From contig SADC01001100.1 of NCBI GenBank assembly GCA_004194705.1, positions 124,001 through 188,000 on the forward strand: a DNA stretch of 64,000 nt, in the 5' to 3' direction. Of the stretch, positions 22,601 through 34,044 are shown in pieces. The stretch's first letter is position 1, and every line of letters begins with the position of its first letter. The notes beneath the pieces were generated by a model that did no database searches, had not been told where the DNA came from, and saw nothing but the letters and a program-made list of their open reading frames with translations. Source of the stretch: Ditylenchus dipsaci (lineage: Eukaryota; Nematoda; Chromadorea; Rhabditida; Anguinidae). A program made the translations under genes and the position numbers.

Positions 22601-22787
22601 GGGTCGTAGTGCCCGCACAAATAAAACGTGACGGACAACAAACACAGCACCAATACTATATAGAGATTTTTTTATTTTTTTTGCACCAGCATGTAGCTCT
22701 GAATCTCTAGTTTTTGATGAGCTATCAACTGGCTAACTATAATATTAAAAAGTGGGAGAACAATTCATTTTAAAAAAATAGGTGTAC

Positions 22788-23282
22788 CGTATTTCCTCTA
22801 ATAAGCGCCCCGGACGCTTATTTTTCAACCTCCCTTAGGGGGGGGGGCTGGGGAGGGTTGGCGCTTATTAGAGCGGCGGCGCTTATTGGAGCGGGGGCGC
22901 TTATTATTCAAACTCGCCGCGAAAGTTTGAGAAAATGGCAATGGCCGCGTCGGAAGTGATTTCCAAGCATCTTGATTTCCAAGCGATCCACTTGAGATAG
23001 ACATCCATCGAAGGCGCTTTTTGGATTGCCGCCGGACCTGAATTCCTGTTGAGCGTCAATGGCCATCCATCTATCACAAATTTTAATAGAAATTCAAATT
23101 CTGCAATAAAAATCAACTCTCCGAAAATAGCAATTCATACTAGCTAAAATGGCCTTGATGGGGGGAGGCGCTTATTAGAGCGGGGACGCTTATTTTTCAA
23201 CCTCGCTCTAGGGGGGGGGGGGTGTTGCGCTTATTAGAGCAAGGGCGCTTATTGGAGCGGAGGCACTTATGGAAATACGGTA
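22788..23282. mobile_element. ACCGTA-type palindromic MITE (family B), large copy
   Basis: Starts ACCGTATTTCCTCTAATAAG and ends cttatggaaatacggt, with TA outside both ends. Inside are repeated gcgcttattagagc and gcgcttattggagcgg words, and a central unique stretch 22900-23140. Confidence 0.7.
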
Positions 23283-23324
23283 GTTTTAAAAAATATAATT
23301 GTTAAGTGTCCAGATTCCTATCCA

Positions 23325-23415
23325 CCTTATCTGTCCACCCACCTACCTTATCTGACCACCCGCCTACACTACCTGACCACCTACCTACCCTACCTAACTA
23401 CCCAACCTGGGCATG
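23325..23415 (+). repeat. Degenerate CCACCTACCTTATCTGA repeats
   Basis: Five or six imperfect units of 16-20 bases (ccaccttatctgtccaccca, ctaccttatctgaccacccg). Related in style to the ACCTGGGTAC arrays further on. Confidence 0.45.
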
Positions 23416-23519
23416 AAGAAGTACAAAAAGTACTAGCAAGAAGAACAGAAAAGTCAAAACTGGTTCAGAAACAAGAAAAATAAGCTTTTTTGAAAAATAC
23501 TAATTTGGTTTAAGGCTAT

Positions 23520-23680
23520 CGTGGCCAGCGTAACATCTACCTCACACCTCCATTGTGATCTCGATCTCACCTCGCACCTCGACCTCGCACCTCGACCTCG
23601 CACCTCCATTGTACCTGACAAGGACCTCACACCTCGACCTCGTACTTCCACCCCGTACCTTCATTGTAGCCACCGTATGA
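23520..23680 (+). repeat. CACCTCGACCTCG minisatellite
   Basis: Tandem 12-18 base units (cacctcgacctcg, cacctccattgt, atctcacctcg). Both strands give open low-complexity frames that are not genes. Confidence 0.55.
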
Positions 23681-23864
23681 ATCTTGGCCACGTTTTAATA
23701 TCTTAACATGTTACTTGTGCGTGAATAATTTTTCTTAATGATCATGATTTGGCGATTTTCAAAATCGATCCAGAGGAATTTGGGAACGAAAATATTCGCA
23801 AAAATCTTCGGGATCAGGTTCCGTGACAGGACAGGATCACGTGCCCACCTCTGAAATTCATTAA

Positions 23865-24097
23865 AGGGGCATGCCCACGCTAATAAGAGGTGGTGCCCGG
23901 GAATTCAAATTTTTTTTCCTAATCATTGAACTTCTGTACGGATTTTTCAACTTGGTTTCTAACAAAACCATATCTAAAATTAAATTCTAGGCCTTGTTTT
24001 GTTAGAAACCAAGTTGAAAAATCCGTACAGAAGTTCAATGATTAGGAAAAGATTTTAAATTCCCGGCACCACCTCTTATTAGCGTGGGCATGCCCCT
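23865..24097. mobile_element. TTAA-flanked palindromic MITE (family C)
   Basis: TTAA at 23861-23864 and 24098-24101 flanks near-perfect inverted repeats AGGGGCATGCCCACGCTAAT and complement. The arms continue through ggatttttcaacttggtttc and meet near 23985. It is almost a complete hairpin of about 230 bases. Confidence 0.8.
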
Positions 24098-24149
24098 TTA
24101 AAAAGACTTTTTTTCTATTTTTTCATTGTATTGCAACTAGTCAAGAAAA

Positions 24150-24190
24150 AATGATTCTCACCACCGAGATTCGAACCGGATCAATTTATC
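24150..24190 (-). other. tRNA-like 3' segment (B box)
   Basis: On the minus strand ccggttcgaatctcggtggt contains the B-box consensus GGTTCGAATC followed by an acceptor-like CGGTGGTGAG, as in the foldback at 836-2348. No A box is clear, so it is a relic. Confidence 0.4.
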
Positions 24191-24392
24191 AGGGAATCAA
24201 ATTAAATCAAGTGGATGACCACATGGCTTCGTTGGTGCATGGGTCACTGTCACCCCAAAATGCGGTGCAAACTGGTTCTTCACCTAGCAGGTACTGTATT
24301 TAGAAGGCATGAAATTATTGCTAGAAAACAGCCCCAAGGTCAAGATGGTAGGTAGAGATACCACATTAGCTCTTTGACTTCACTAAAAGTAC

Positions 24393-24652
24393 CGTATATT
24401 CTCTATTAGAAGGCCCGGGCCTTCTATTTTTCAACCCTAAAAAGTCGGAAAAATTTTGGGTCGATTTTGAGATTTTTGCGTGCTCATCCAAAATTTTAAA
24501 AGTGGAAACAGGTAAGCTCGTGCTAACTAAGAAAACGCGAAAACAGATTTGCGAATTTCTTTTTCTAGGCTGATATATAGGTCCTCAAGGGGGCCTTCTA
24601 TTAGAGAGGGGCCTTCTAATAGAGAGGGGCCTTCTAATCGAGAATATACGGT
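24393..24652. mobile_element. ACCGTA-type palindromic MITE (family B)
   Basis: Ends ACCGTATATTCTCTATTAGA and complement TCTAATCGAGAATATACGGT, TA outside both. Internal block aaggcccgggcctt at the left and gggccttctaatagagaggg at the right. Confidence 0.7.
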
Positions 24653-24824
24653 ATGTAATAAATCTTTTACAAAAAAATTAATTCAAAAACATTATGGACA
24701 AAAATTAAGGTGGTCCCGCGCGAATTCAAATTCCGCAAATTGCTTGCTTACCAAGTTTCATGATCCTTTAAGAGAGTACCATAACAGTTATGGTGGGACT
24801 ATTTTTTCAAATTGTGCAATTTTT

Positions 24825-25560
24825 GACGCTACTGGTTTATACCCCCCCCCTCCCAAAAAGCTACTTTCTTATACCCCCCCCCCCAAAACGGACCTACTGG
24901 CTTATACCCCACCCAAAATCAAGTTTTTTCAGAGTATCTAAAAATCATTTTTAAGTAATAATTTTGTCGTAAAAAGGCTAGAAAAGCAATTTAAAAAGGG
25001 ATTATGGGCTGTATTGGGAGGGGAAGGGAACAATAAGGGGCCACTTTTTAGTCAATTTTTTTGGCCATTCTTCGGCTGACTTACCATGTTTTTCAACATG
25101 GTCGTGGGAAAAAGAGACTTTATATGCATTTTATGATCAAGAGTACTTCTCGGAATCATGTCTAAGGTAAGTGTGTGCGCGCATCTCTAACTCCAAGCCC
25201 CCTGCGCCCCCGAAGGGGTAATGGTAAGTCAGCCGAAGAATGGCCAAAAGGGGGGCTTGAGAGTTAGAGATGCGCGCACGCACTTACCTTAGACATGATT
25301 CCGAGTAGTACACTTGATCATAAAATGCATATAAAGTCTCTTTTTCCCACGACCCATGTTGAAAAACATGGTAAGTCAGCCGAAGAATGGCCAAAAGGGG
25401 GGCTTGAGAGTTGGAGATGCGCACACCCACATACCTTAGACACAAATCACTCGAATGCGACTCTGGTTGCATGAAAAAACATGCATACCAGAGTTATTTA
25501 TGCGGTAGGCCCCAGTATTCAAACTATGTTCAACATCTTTGACTTTTCGGCCGAAAAGGG
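24825..25560. mobile_element. Rearranged compound repeat: C-run end plus family F copies
   Basis: Starts tttttgacgctactggttta followed by C9-C11 runs, as in the 21600-22600 element. It contains family F sequence in both orientations (25120-25330 and 25250-25510) with a broken hairpin at 25196-25260 and duplicated ggtaagtcagccgaagaatg text. The right C/G-run end is missing, so the copy is truncated or rearranged. Confidence 0.6.
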
Positions 25561-25619
25561 TCTGCCCCATTTTTCGGCCTGAGGCTACGAGCCAGAGGCT
25601 CAGCCATCCAAAAGTTAAA

Positions 25620-26200
25620 GGACAACCACCATGTGGGTACTACCACCTGCATAACACCGTCGGGATACTACTACCTGCATGTCAAGACCATGGGACTATC
25701 ACCTGGGTACGACTATCTGGGTATTACCACTGATTTACCTAGGTACTACCTGGGTACCAACACCTGAGCACCGCCATCTAGGTACAATTACCCACTCTTC
25801 TACTGATTCATCTACACATTCTACCTACCCACCCAAATATCACACCTTCTCCCAATTCCGTCTATTTTAAGGCTAGGAGTGGGAGTACCCTAGTGGGAGT
25901 ATCCTAGTGGGGGTACCCATGTGAGGGTACTTAGCTACGGTTATGATTGGTAGGCGTCCTGATTGAGGACAAGCAATCCAGATGACATACAGGCCACCCA
26001 GGTGGGTATCTATCTGACCAGAAGGTACCCCATCAGGGTTTTTCGGGGTTTGAGTTTTTATAGCATACCTCTCCATCCACTCTGCATACATATCCAACTA
26101 CTCGGCACAACTGCCCACCCCCTGGCATATCTAACCAGCCATCTGGCATAACTATCAACGCACTTGGCATACCTACCGAGTCACCTAGCATACTCATGAA
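25620..26200 (+). repeat. Degenerate ACCTGGGTACTACC minisatellite
   Basis: Imperfect 12-20 base units with the words acctgggtac, ctgggtattacc and ctaggtactacc repeat for about 200 bases, then weaker ones to 26200. The same family appears at 21420-21530, 31500-32080 and 40700-40960. Confidence 0.5.
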
Positions 26201-26357
26201 GGGCTACAGCTTATGCAAGTTTCAAGACTGATAAAACATTAGATTGTAGGAATAAGAGTGAATGACTGGGGTGAATTTTCCTGGGGGTGAATTGGCCTGG
26301 GGGGAATCAGTCAGGGGTAAAATGGTCCCGGGGGTGAATTGTCGGTGTCCCCCTTAA

Positions 26358-26588
26358 AGGGGCATGGCCACCTGTTACAAATTTTATCCCGCACATTCAA
26401 AAATTTTTTCTGAATCACTGAACTTCTGTAAGGATTTTTCAACTTGGTTACTAACAAAACAATACCTAAAATAAAATTCTATGCTGGTTTTTTTAGTAAC
26501 CAAGCTGAAAAATCTGTATAGAAGTTCAACGATCCAGATAGATTTTAAATTGGCAAGGACATATTCAAAAACAGGTGGCCATACCCCT
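26358..26588. mobile_element. TTAA-flanked palindromic MITE (family C)
   Basis: TTAA at 26354-26357 and 26589-26592 flanks AGGGGCATGGCCACCTGTTA and a near-complement ending GGCCATACCCCT. Inner arms again hold ggatttttcaacttggt and complement. Just upstream, 26270-26345 holds gggggtgaattg-type short repeats. Confidence 0.75.
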
Positions 26589-26727
26589 TTAAAAAACAAA
26601 CATCAAAATAATGGAAATGTCTTAATGCGCGGACACAAAGGGAAAGTTTTATTGGAAGAAATCCAAAGGCAGCACATAAAAATTGTTAGCAGCAGAACAA
26701 CTCTACAAGTAAACGTATTGACGACAA

Positions 26728-26934
26728 TTATTCTAGAATTGACGATAGGATGCTATCACGACCAAAGTTGTTTGTGTTATCAGGCTCTAGTTCGATCACT
26801 GTGCTGAAAAGGGATTTCTTTAGTTACTAAACCAAATTTATAAGTGAAACATATGCATACTTTCCAGTTGCTGATGCCGGACGACTCTTGAAGGCATTTT
26901 CCTGAATGGATCTCGAATACCGCTTATCAAGCAC
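26728..26934 (-). CDS. Two terminal exons, probably the 3' end of the SPD-2/CEP192-like gene
   Basis: An exon at 26934-26861 reads VLDKRYSRSIQENAFKSR and beyond, and a last exon at 26803-26728 reads TVIELEPDNTNNFGRDSI and ends in TAA. Acceptors (ttttaag and ttttcag), donor (gtatgc) and phase (AA|C gives Asn) agree. No promoter or start is visible upstream on this strand before the SPD-2-like exons at 28.4-30.7 kb, so I infer these are the last exons of that gene, with a roughly 1.4-kb intron holding a Tigger-type MITE. They could also be a separate small gene. Confidence 0.5.
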
Positions 26935-27297
26935 CTTAAAATAATGATTATTAATGAATAAAAAAAACCCTGGCGTAAAAATATCGGGTTCGGAGAATGA
27001 ATCAGCATGTAAGCACTGAGGTATACACAAAATGGCACATCTTTAAAAAATGGTCGGAAAAACACATTTAAAATTTTCAAGATTACTCTAGGTGACAATT
27101 TTATCCTAGAATACGCAGAATAAAATCCAAGGTCTGTATTTAAAATTTAGGTTAAACTAGGGTTGGACAAATTTGCAAATATTTGGAATCGTGCAAATAT
27201 TTGCGCAAACATTTAAATATTTGCAAATATTTCGCAAATATTTGCATGATTTCAAATACCGTGAGATTTATGCAAAATACCACACCTACGCTCAATA

Positions 27298-27724
27298 CAG
27301 TGGACTCTCGATTTAAGGACACCCCCAAAAGTTCGTTCCCCAGCTGGGTCCGACACTTTTTTGAGCTCGATTTTCGAAACTTTTTTAAAATTCTGTTTTG
27401 ACAGTCTGGTCGTAAATATCGCAAGGATGCCCATTTTGCCGATCTTTTTTCAAAATCTAGAAACTTTTTCTTCTAAAAAAGCAAAATCTCGATTTAAGGA
27501 CAGATTTTTTCTAAAATCCTGTCCTTAAATCGAGGGTTTGCTTTTTTAGAAGAAAAAGTTTTTGGATTTTGAAAAACGATCGGCAAAATCGACATCCTTG
27601 CGATATTTCCGACCAGACTGTCGAAACAGAATTTCAAAAAAGCTTCAAAAATCGAGCTCAAAAAAGTGTCGGACCCAGCTGGGGAACGAACTTTTGGGGG
27701 CGTCCTTGAATCGAGAGTCGACTG
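27298..27724. mobile_element. Tigger/pogo-type palindromic MITE (family A)
   Basis: TA-flanked ends CAGTGGACTCTCGATTTAAG and CTTGAATCGAGAGTCGACTG. Inside is the family block aaaagttcgttccccagctg, then gtccgacacttttttgagct, mirrored on the other arm, with a nearly perfect centre near 27510. Confidence 0.8.
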
Positions 27725-28399
27725 TACTTATCAATTCAAGTTTTATTCTTAACATCCCACTAACAAACTAATCATCCTCGAACAAATTGTTTTGAATGAA
27801 GTAAAAAAAAGATTTGGGTGCTGGACGTTTGACCGTTCACCAAATTGACCGTCAGCATTCGAATCAATTTTGAGATATGAATTTTTTAAATTTCTAAAAA
27901 TGTTGGTACTAAGTCGTAGCCCTGAATGTCAGCTACATTTTGGTACTAAATATCCAGAAAAAAACAAAACAAATTAAGATCTAAACTTCATAAAGCGCTC
28001 GCTTTGCGTTTTGCGGTGATCAAAAAGTGTGAGAGTGTGCGCCTTTTAAAGTTTAGATCTAATTTTCCAGGCATTTTGCTACTAAACCGAAGAAAAATAC
28101 AACTGTTTCTGTGACAGAATAATATGAAGCAAGGAATTTGTACTAAAAATGGTCAAGATTTATCCTAATTACCACCGTTTGACATGAACATCCGTCCATT
28201 TTCTCTTAAAATGAAATTTTCAAATATTTGCACATTTTTGTTAATCGCAAAGATTTCAACAAATATTTGCATTGGTCAACCCTAGGTTAAACATTCATTT
28301 AAAAAGATTAAAATATTTAGACACAAAAGAGGCTTTAGACTTTCGAAATTTCTTCGGACCAGATTAATAGATGTTGAGAAAAAGTGACCACCCCAGAAA

Positions 28400-30748
28400 A
28401 ACAAACCTCAATAACTGTGACACGTAAATATCCTTCAAACATCCTGTAATCTTCCTTTGATAGTAGCTCATCTGTAGCATCGTCCCTTAAATAAAAACAA
28501 TTTTTGTAGATTGTCTTAATCTGTACTATAAATATCAAAATACATAAAAGAACCAGATTGAACAACAGAAGGTTCCAATGAAATATTATTTTACCAGTTT
28601 GCCTGTTCTGCCTCATATCGAGTGACCGTAAAATGCCTGTTCAAAAAGAAGAACTTCTCTCGCTTTCTTCTTTCTAGCCTGTAAATCACGGTCTGGTAGT
28701 GAAACCCTAATGAAATTATAGAGACGTTTACATCTTCAATCTTTGACGCTGACGCTCTTCACCCCACAAGACGAGGATACGAAAAGCAGTTGGAAGAGCA
28801 CTCCCCGTCGTGTTATTGACAGCAGAAGAGATTCGAGAAGAAGCGTTGGATGCAAAGCTATTCCTTCTGCTCCCAATAGCGTTTTGCACAAACATCCGCA
28901 CTTCAATTTTCTAAATTAAGAAAAACTAGAATATTTATACACGGCAAAACAAAAAATTATGAATCAAACAACGCACCTTGCTACTCTGGGATGACTTGTC
29001 TAGAAGAAGATTGGCTGGCTGAACAAAAGCATTTTCGGTTGGAATCTCGTCTCCGTTCACATCTTGCAATATGACCGAAGCGAAGGCATCCCTGGAATTA
29101 AATCCGAAGTCAATTAACATAAATAACCGAACGAAACCTTGTTCCCTTGTTTTCCAACATAAAACTAAACTTGTTGATTGACTTCGGAATCAGGTTGAAT
29201 CGCCCTAAACAAGCAAATTTCAAAAGACCACATAGAAAATTGTTATCGGAAACATACCTCCAGCAGACATGACTAGGTCTCTTCTCGACTTAATACTGAC
29301 CGGATTAAGGAAAGGATGCACCATTGCCTGACCACCAAAACCTAATAGCTGACATGTGTATTCCGCCGATTCATTCTTTTGGCTTAGGCAATCGATGTGA
29401 AGAGTGGCTTTATAGCGGACTGCCAGCCTTGGACAGAATGAAATGTACACGGAATGCGTCCCAAACGCTTTGATCTTTTGTTTGGTGTCTGCTTTGTAAA
29501 GAATCTGAAAGACTGAGTGAGTACCATCAATAATTTTAGCGAGATCAATACCCTGAATGCCTCATTTTTCAAAGGTTTCAAACGACATCTTATAATCAGC
29601 CCACAGTCAACCAACCCGTTCAAATTCAACACTAAAATGTCTTATGAGTTCATGAATCACATGTCAAAAACACATTACCGTCCATTGACTCGTACTGAAG
29701 CTGACGAAAGCCAAAATACATACAAGGTCTGAAGAAAAAAAATAAGTCACGTAAGGACCACTAGAGCTTACTTATCCACATCCAACAGTGGAGGAGAATG
29801 GGAACCTCTGCTCGTGCTAAAAAATTTGAACGATTATTCACAGAGTAGTAACCAAAAAATTGCGCACTAACTTTAACAAGAATGTTGGTGCATTTTCCTT
29901 CGGGAGTGAAAAAGAACTGGGCACAACCTAAATTAATCACTTTATATGGATTTTGCAATAAGTTTTTTTACTTTGTCGTCAATGTTGCATGTAACACCTT
30001 GCTTGGGCTCTGATTTAGACTGGCTTTTTTGACTTGCACTACCCAACGACTTCGAACAATGCGCCTTCACTAGGTCTGGATCACATGGCACTTGGGTACT
30101 GTCCGCTTTTCTGACCTGCTGCCACTGAAACTTGAGAGCTATCCATTACTTTATGACTGACTTCCGCGTGACATCTGAAACTATCCACTACTGTTCGATT
30201 GACGGCTGTTTGATTCGGAAAATCTGTTTTTGATTTGTCAAATCCAAATCCGCCAAACGGGCTGCCAAAAGAGTCTGCGAAGGAAGCCGAAGAGCCTGAG
30301 TTTGACGAAGCTTTTCGCCATCCTTGTTGATAAGGTCTAGCGCAGCATCTCAAACAGACTCAGTTAGAAAAGCATCAACTAAGCGAAATTTACCTCCACA
30401 TTTAAAGGAGGAAGCAGCCAAATTTTCATCATAGTAAGTCTGTTCCATGTTCTTCGAAGGGCCTTGAGCAGCGCAATCAATCATCCGCTTGGAAACATTG
30501 GACTGAGACGTGTGACGGAAAGTGCTTTCACTGTTTCTCGAGTAGTCAATCTTGGACTTGTCAGCAAAAGTGGCATTTTTAGCCCTTGAATCATTAAGCC
30601 CCATCTGATATTGCACCGTTGAATCATGTACTTTTAAGAGATTCGCTTTTGAAACATTGCCTGCCGTGAAATTCATCTCTTGCGCATAGAACGTCTTTGA
30701 TCTATCATGTGCNNNNNNNNNNNNNNNNNAAGAACTTAAAACAGCCAA
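28400..30748 (-). CDS. SPD-2/CEP192-like centrosomal protein (ASH/MSP-like domains), gapped
   Basis: SPD-2/CEP192 proteins recruit pericentriolar material and kinases to centrioles. Reading from 30748 down, an N-terminal Ser/Asn-rich low-complexity region (including a Gly/Phe patch SFGSPFGGFGF) is followed by short exons with beta-strand-rich sequence: GCAQFFFTPEGKCTN, CMYFGFRQLQYES, NLNGLVDCGLIIRCRL (ending at 29534), ILYKADTKQKI to LVMSAGG, FNLIPKSINKFSFMLENKGT and DAFASVILQDVNGDE. The pattern 'FMLENKGTRDAF' plus the preceding strands fits an ASPM-SPD-2-Hydin (MSP-fold) repeat. Introns of 47-60 bases with matched phases link most exons. The 28910-28400 exons (Arg-rich QRLKMLERRKREK, then DDATDELLSKEDYRMF) continue the frame. 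A 17-base gap interrupts the 5' part and a one-base frame break lies near 30110. Another ASH-domain protein remains possible. Confidence 0.5.
30713..30729. other. Assembly gap (17 N)
   Basis: Seventeen undetermined bases lie within the 5' coding region of the SPD-2-like gene; the true length and content of the gap are unknown. Confidence 1.
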
Positions 30749-30824
30749 AAGTTTTCATACAAGTTCTGACAATGCGGCTTTTTATCGATTTATTTAAGCA
30801 TATACTATAAAAAAAAAATAATTT

Positions 30825-30915
30825 AAAAATTTTCGCTTGGTACACCCTCGTTTGGTCCGGGTATGTGGATGACTTTGGATAGGCCTAAGCCATACCGCAG
30901 ATCAAGCGAAAATTG
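30825..30915. repeat. Small foldback with TTTTCGCTTG ends
   Basis: aattttcgcttggtac at 30831 faces gatcaagcgaaaattgtaat at 30900. A similar pair, tttttgcttggcccc and accaagcgaaaaatcc, occurs at 52130-52215 inside a PLBD1 intron. Confidence 0.5.
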
Positions 30916-31189
30916 TAATTTACATTACATACCACACAAATGCATACTCGGAACAAATCCATTAAAAAGCCATGGAACTCGATAAGCAGCAATTTGTTAA
31001 ATTTGAATTCGCGCGGAGCAAACCTAATTGGTCAATAATGCTTATGAATTATTTTTCGTTTGCATCTATTTGTTTCAAAATAATGCCAGATAGGACGAGT
31101 TAGGGACTTCCGTTGCTCTACAGTTATTTACTAGAGAGGATCGTGTTCTATGCTCACTAATAAGCAAAATCAAATTACACAAAAAATCG

Positions 31190-31290
31190 GTGCGCGACGT
31201 TTCCCTGTAAAACCGTTTCCCTGTAAAACCGTTTCCCTGTAAGCCGTTTCCCCTGTAAGGGACGTTTCCCTGTAAAAACAGTTTCTCGTA
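31190..31290 (+). repeat. GTTTCCCTGTAAAACC tandem repeat
   Basis: Five to six 16-base units (gtttccctgtaaaacc and close variants). The minus-strand open frame rich in Gly-Asn/Phe-Tyr is only this repeat. Confidence 0.6.
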
Positions 31291-31499
31291 CAATAGAACG
31301 CGACTTCAAATTTATTTTTAATCGCGCTTCATTTTTACGTTTTCATGTAATTTTCAGTGTGACATGCAACGCCCGAAAGGAGAGCGAAGGAAGTACGTGA
31401 AAGTACTGGTTGTGGTGGTACTGAGGTGCTTAGGTATTACCCAATTAGTGATCCGCCTGCCAATACAGTCTGATACACCTTATCAAATAGTGTTATGCG

Positions 31500-32080
31500 C
31501 ATTAAAAAAGGTCTATTATACTAAATCCTCCGTACCACCACCTGGATAACACCTGGATAACACAATCAACTGGGTATCACCATGCGAATGACTCGAGTAC
31601 GACAGTATATGAAGGGCATCCCTCCTCCAAAGAGTATTAAAATCGAGGGGTGTGAGTTGGTATGTTGCGCTTATTATTGTAACTTTTTTGTATGAATGCG
31701 GAGCGTATTTCGCCGCTTCGCGTCGAAAAGACCAGCACACTCCACAGCGCAAGGAACTGGGGTTTTCTGAATATGCACCGCCCTGTTTTTAATCCGCGCT
31801 TCATTCACCGCACCCAAACTCATACTCTTTGCAGTGGGGTGCGCTTCAACTTTTACGCTCGAGTACGACCTGAATATATTAATTTCACCCGTCAAGGGGG
31901 GGGGGTTGTTCTTAATTACCCCTACAACGAAAGTTGCAGCCATAAGTATCATTATCTAAGTTCAACTAACTGGGTACCACATGTGGATGCATCAACTAGT
32001 ACTACCAACAAGTACTAACAATTAGGCCCCAACTACCTGTGTACCTCGACACTGGTACCATCACATGGATACCTCTTGAT
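31500..32080 (+). repeat. Degenerate ACCTGGATAACACC / CTGGGTACC minisatellite
   Basis: Units such as cacctggataacacctgg, actgggtaccacatgtggat and accaacaagtactaacaa recur, similar to 25620-26200. An embedded stretch 31690-31930 is unlike the repeats and is unexplained. A mariner-like end word gggacaccctgta lies at 32421. No gene is recognised from 30749 to 33400. Confidence 0.45.
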
Positions 32081-32759
32081 TTTTTCAAAAGACCATATAT
32101 CAACACTCAGATTCAAATTGTTGGTTCTGTAGAGTGGGTTTTGTAGCTCTTGACATGCGCTACACGATGGTGTTCACAGCTTTTGAAAATTATTTATTTT
32201 TTTGATCATTAAATACTTAACAAAAACTGAATTTCCCGATTTGAAATCAAGGTTTTTAATTTTGTGTTGTCAATTTCTCCAATATTTTTTTCAGAAATAA
32301 AATGTTCATAATACCATTCGATAGAGAAATTCCAGGGCTAAAAAAATGACATATTGTTTGAAAAAAGGGGAATAAAAAAATCGCCGGACGGTGCCCTTGA
32401 AGCGTAGGGATTATTTTTTTGGGACACCCTGTACCAGAATAAACAAAATTACGATCCAACTTTCCCGTGTGTAGTTTGTGGCGTACCACTGGATTAAAAT
32501 AAGCTGTGATGTATTGACAGATGAGCCTTTATCAATAAGATGCTCTGAAAAAAGAAAGCAACAACTATCGAAAATCCCACACAAATGTTTTTTTTAATAT
32601 TGAATAAATTTATTACTATGAATGTCGAGTGTTTTCTAGTTGCCTACAGTCTCTCTATCGATTGCAAATAAGATATCCAAGACACACAAGCAATTAAGAG
32701 AGTTCTCAGATAACAAATAATTGCGAAAATTTGGCCACCCTGTTAACTTATACGATGCA

Positions 32760-32916
32760 TACCGTAAATCCTCTAATAGAGCCCCCGGGGGCTTTATTTT
32801 CAATCCCTGAAAAATCTTTAAATTGTCAATCAAAAATGGTGCTAACTCTGAAACTCTAGTCAAATATCGAGGGGGGGGCTCTATTAGAGAGGGGGTCTAT
32901 TAGAGGATTTACGGTA
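32760..32916. mobile_element. ACCGTA-type palindromic MITE (family B), short copy
   Basis: ACCGTAAATCCTCTAATAGA at the left and CTATTAGAGGATTTACGGTA at the right. Internal block gcccccgggggc is another self-complementary word, as in the other copies. Confidence 0.7.
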
Positions 32917-33419
32917 CCTCATCAATGAACAAAAAATTTCCAAACCAATATGCCAACTAAATCCGTTATCACACCAGCACACCCTTTCAAAATTTGAATT
33001 TCCTTGTAGTTCAACTTAAACAAAAACGCCAAGATTTTTTTGCGTAAAATTGCAATATTCGTAGTTTTTAAATTCCCTTTTCTTTTTAAAACAATTTTTC
33101 GAGTATTTTTTTAAATATTTTTGAGAAAAACTATTCTTGAGCTTAATTTATGCTAAATTTTGATTCAACTCTCAGCTTTAAAGGTTCAGCTAATATTGCT
33201 GGCGCAAAAAAAATTCATTCAAGACTTTTCACGAGCCTTTTGCACACAAATTTTCTCACGAAATCAAGGATTCAAACTAGGCTGCGAGAAAAAAGGCAAT
33301 CGGAAACAAGTTTATTTTGACGAAACAACTCAGCAACATCTATATAGCTAATTTCCATCGAAAACAAAGGATTTATATTCAAACGATATTTCCTCACTAA
33401 TCAAGAATTGCAATTCATC

Positions 33420-34027
33420 AACGCATAATCTTCGAAACTTCCATCTGGTAGTTAGCGGCGTATGATGATCGGAATCAATTTGTCCGTGAGCTCTTTGAGC
33501 GCAATTTCCAAAGGATCTATTTCGCCTAGCAATTCGACCATAACCGGAGCACCCCTGGATAAGGTCATAGTTAGCTCACATTAGGACACGAAAGTATGCT
33601 AAAGTACTTACATAACGATCTACAGAGGTTGAGTAACGAGAATTCTGGCTTTTACATACCTGGTCATGAATGGAACAGTGACTCGTTTAGTGATGGCAGT
33701 CTTCTGAACTTGCTAAAAATAAGTAATTCAGATATGTATGGACAAGTGTGTGACAAACGCCATAAATGGTGTTATATCAGGTCAGTGGCGTACGCAGGAA
33801 TTTCTGACGGGGGGACACCAGGCCATTTTCAGGCCATTTACCTACACCGTTTTCGGAAAAATCTGACGGAGGGGGGGGGGGCACGTGCCCCCCCCTGCCC
33901 CCAGCGTACGCCCCTGTATCAGGTGAAAAGTTTACCTCGACGGAAGCCACACGCACTCCATCTTCTCACCCTGTTCAAGCTTGATGTCATCCATTTGATC
34001 ATTGTCGCCATAGTCATCCGCATTCAT
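33420..34027 (-). pseudogene. RPB6/RPABC2-like RNA polymerase subunit, decayed
   Basis: RPB6 (bacterial omega homologue) is a small shared subunit of RNA polymerases I-III. Exon 34027-33970 gives an acidic N-terminus (MNADDYGDNDQMDDIK), exon 33712-33612 gives KRVTVPFMTRYVKARIL, and exon 33554 onward gives [29 protein letters not shown] and LPDGSFED, clearly the RPB6 core. However a TAG (33622-33620) lies where the family has Gln, a TAA (33454-33452) lies where it has Tyr after IIIRR, and the frame slips by one base before VDEL. Several otherwise invariant positions of the YERARVLGTRALQ segment are replaced. Introns are kept, so this is not a processed copy. A 134-bp MITE lies in the first intron. 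I judge it a decayed duplicate; errors in the assembly or a strongly diverged gene are less likely alternatives. Confidence 0.7.
33783..33916. mobile_element. 134-bp hAT-type MITE with perfect 8-bp target duplication
   Basis: TATCAGGT at 33775-33782 and 33917-33924 flanks inverted ends CAGTGGCGTACGCAGG and CCAGCGTACGCCCCTG. The interior has G9 and C7 runs. The terminal CAG and 8-bp duplication are hAT features. Confidence 0.85.
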
Positions 34028-34044
34028 CTGTTCCAGGTAGAACA

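Noticed and set aside
26481..26807. 108-codon plus-strand open frame
   Set aside because: It runs across a TTAA MITE arm and is antisense to a well-supported terminal exon at 26728-26803.
33450..33460. Nuclear genetic code with TAA or TAG as sense
   Set aside because: CDC25, PLBD1, GRAMD4 and hAT all end properly at TAA or TGA and have no internal TAA/TAG at conserved positions; local decay or error explains the RPB6-like stops.
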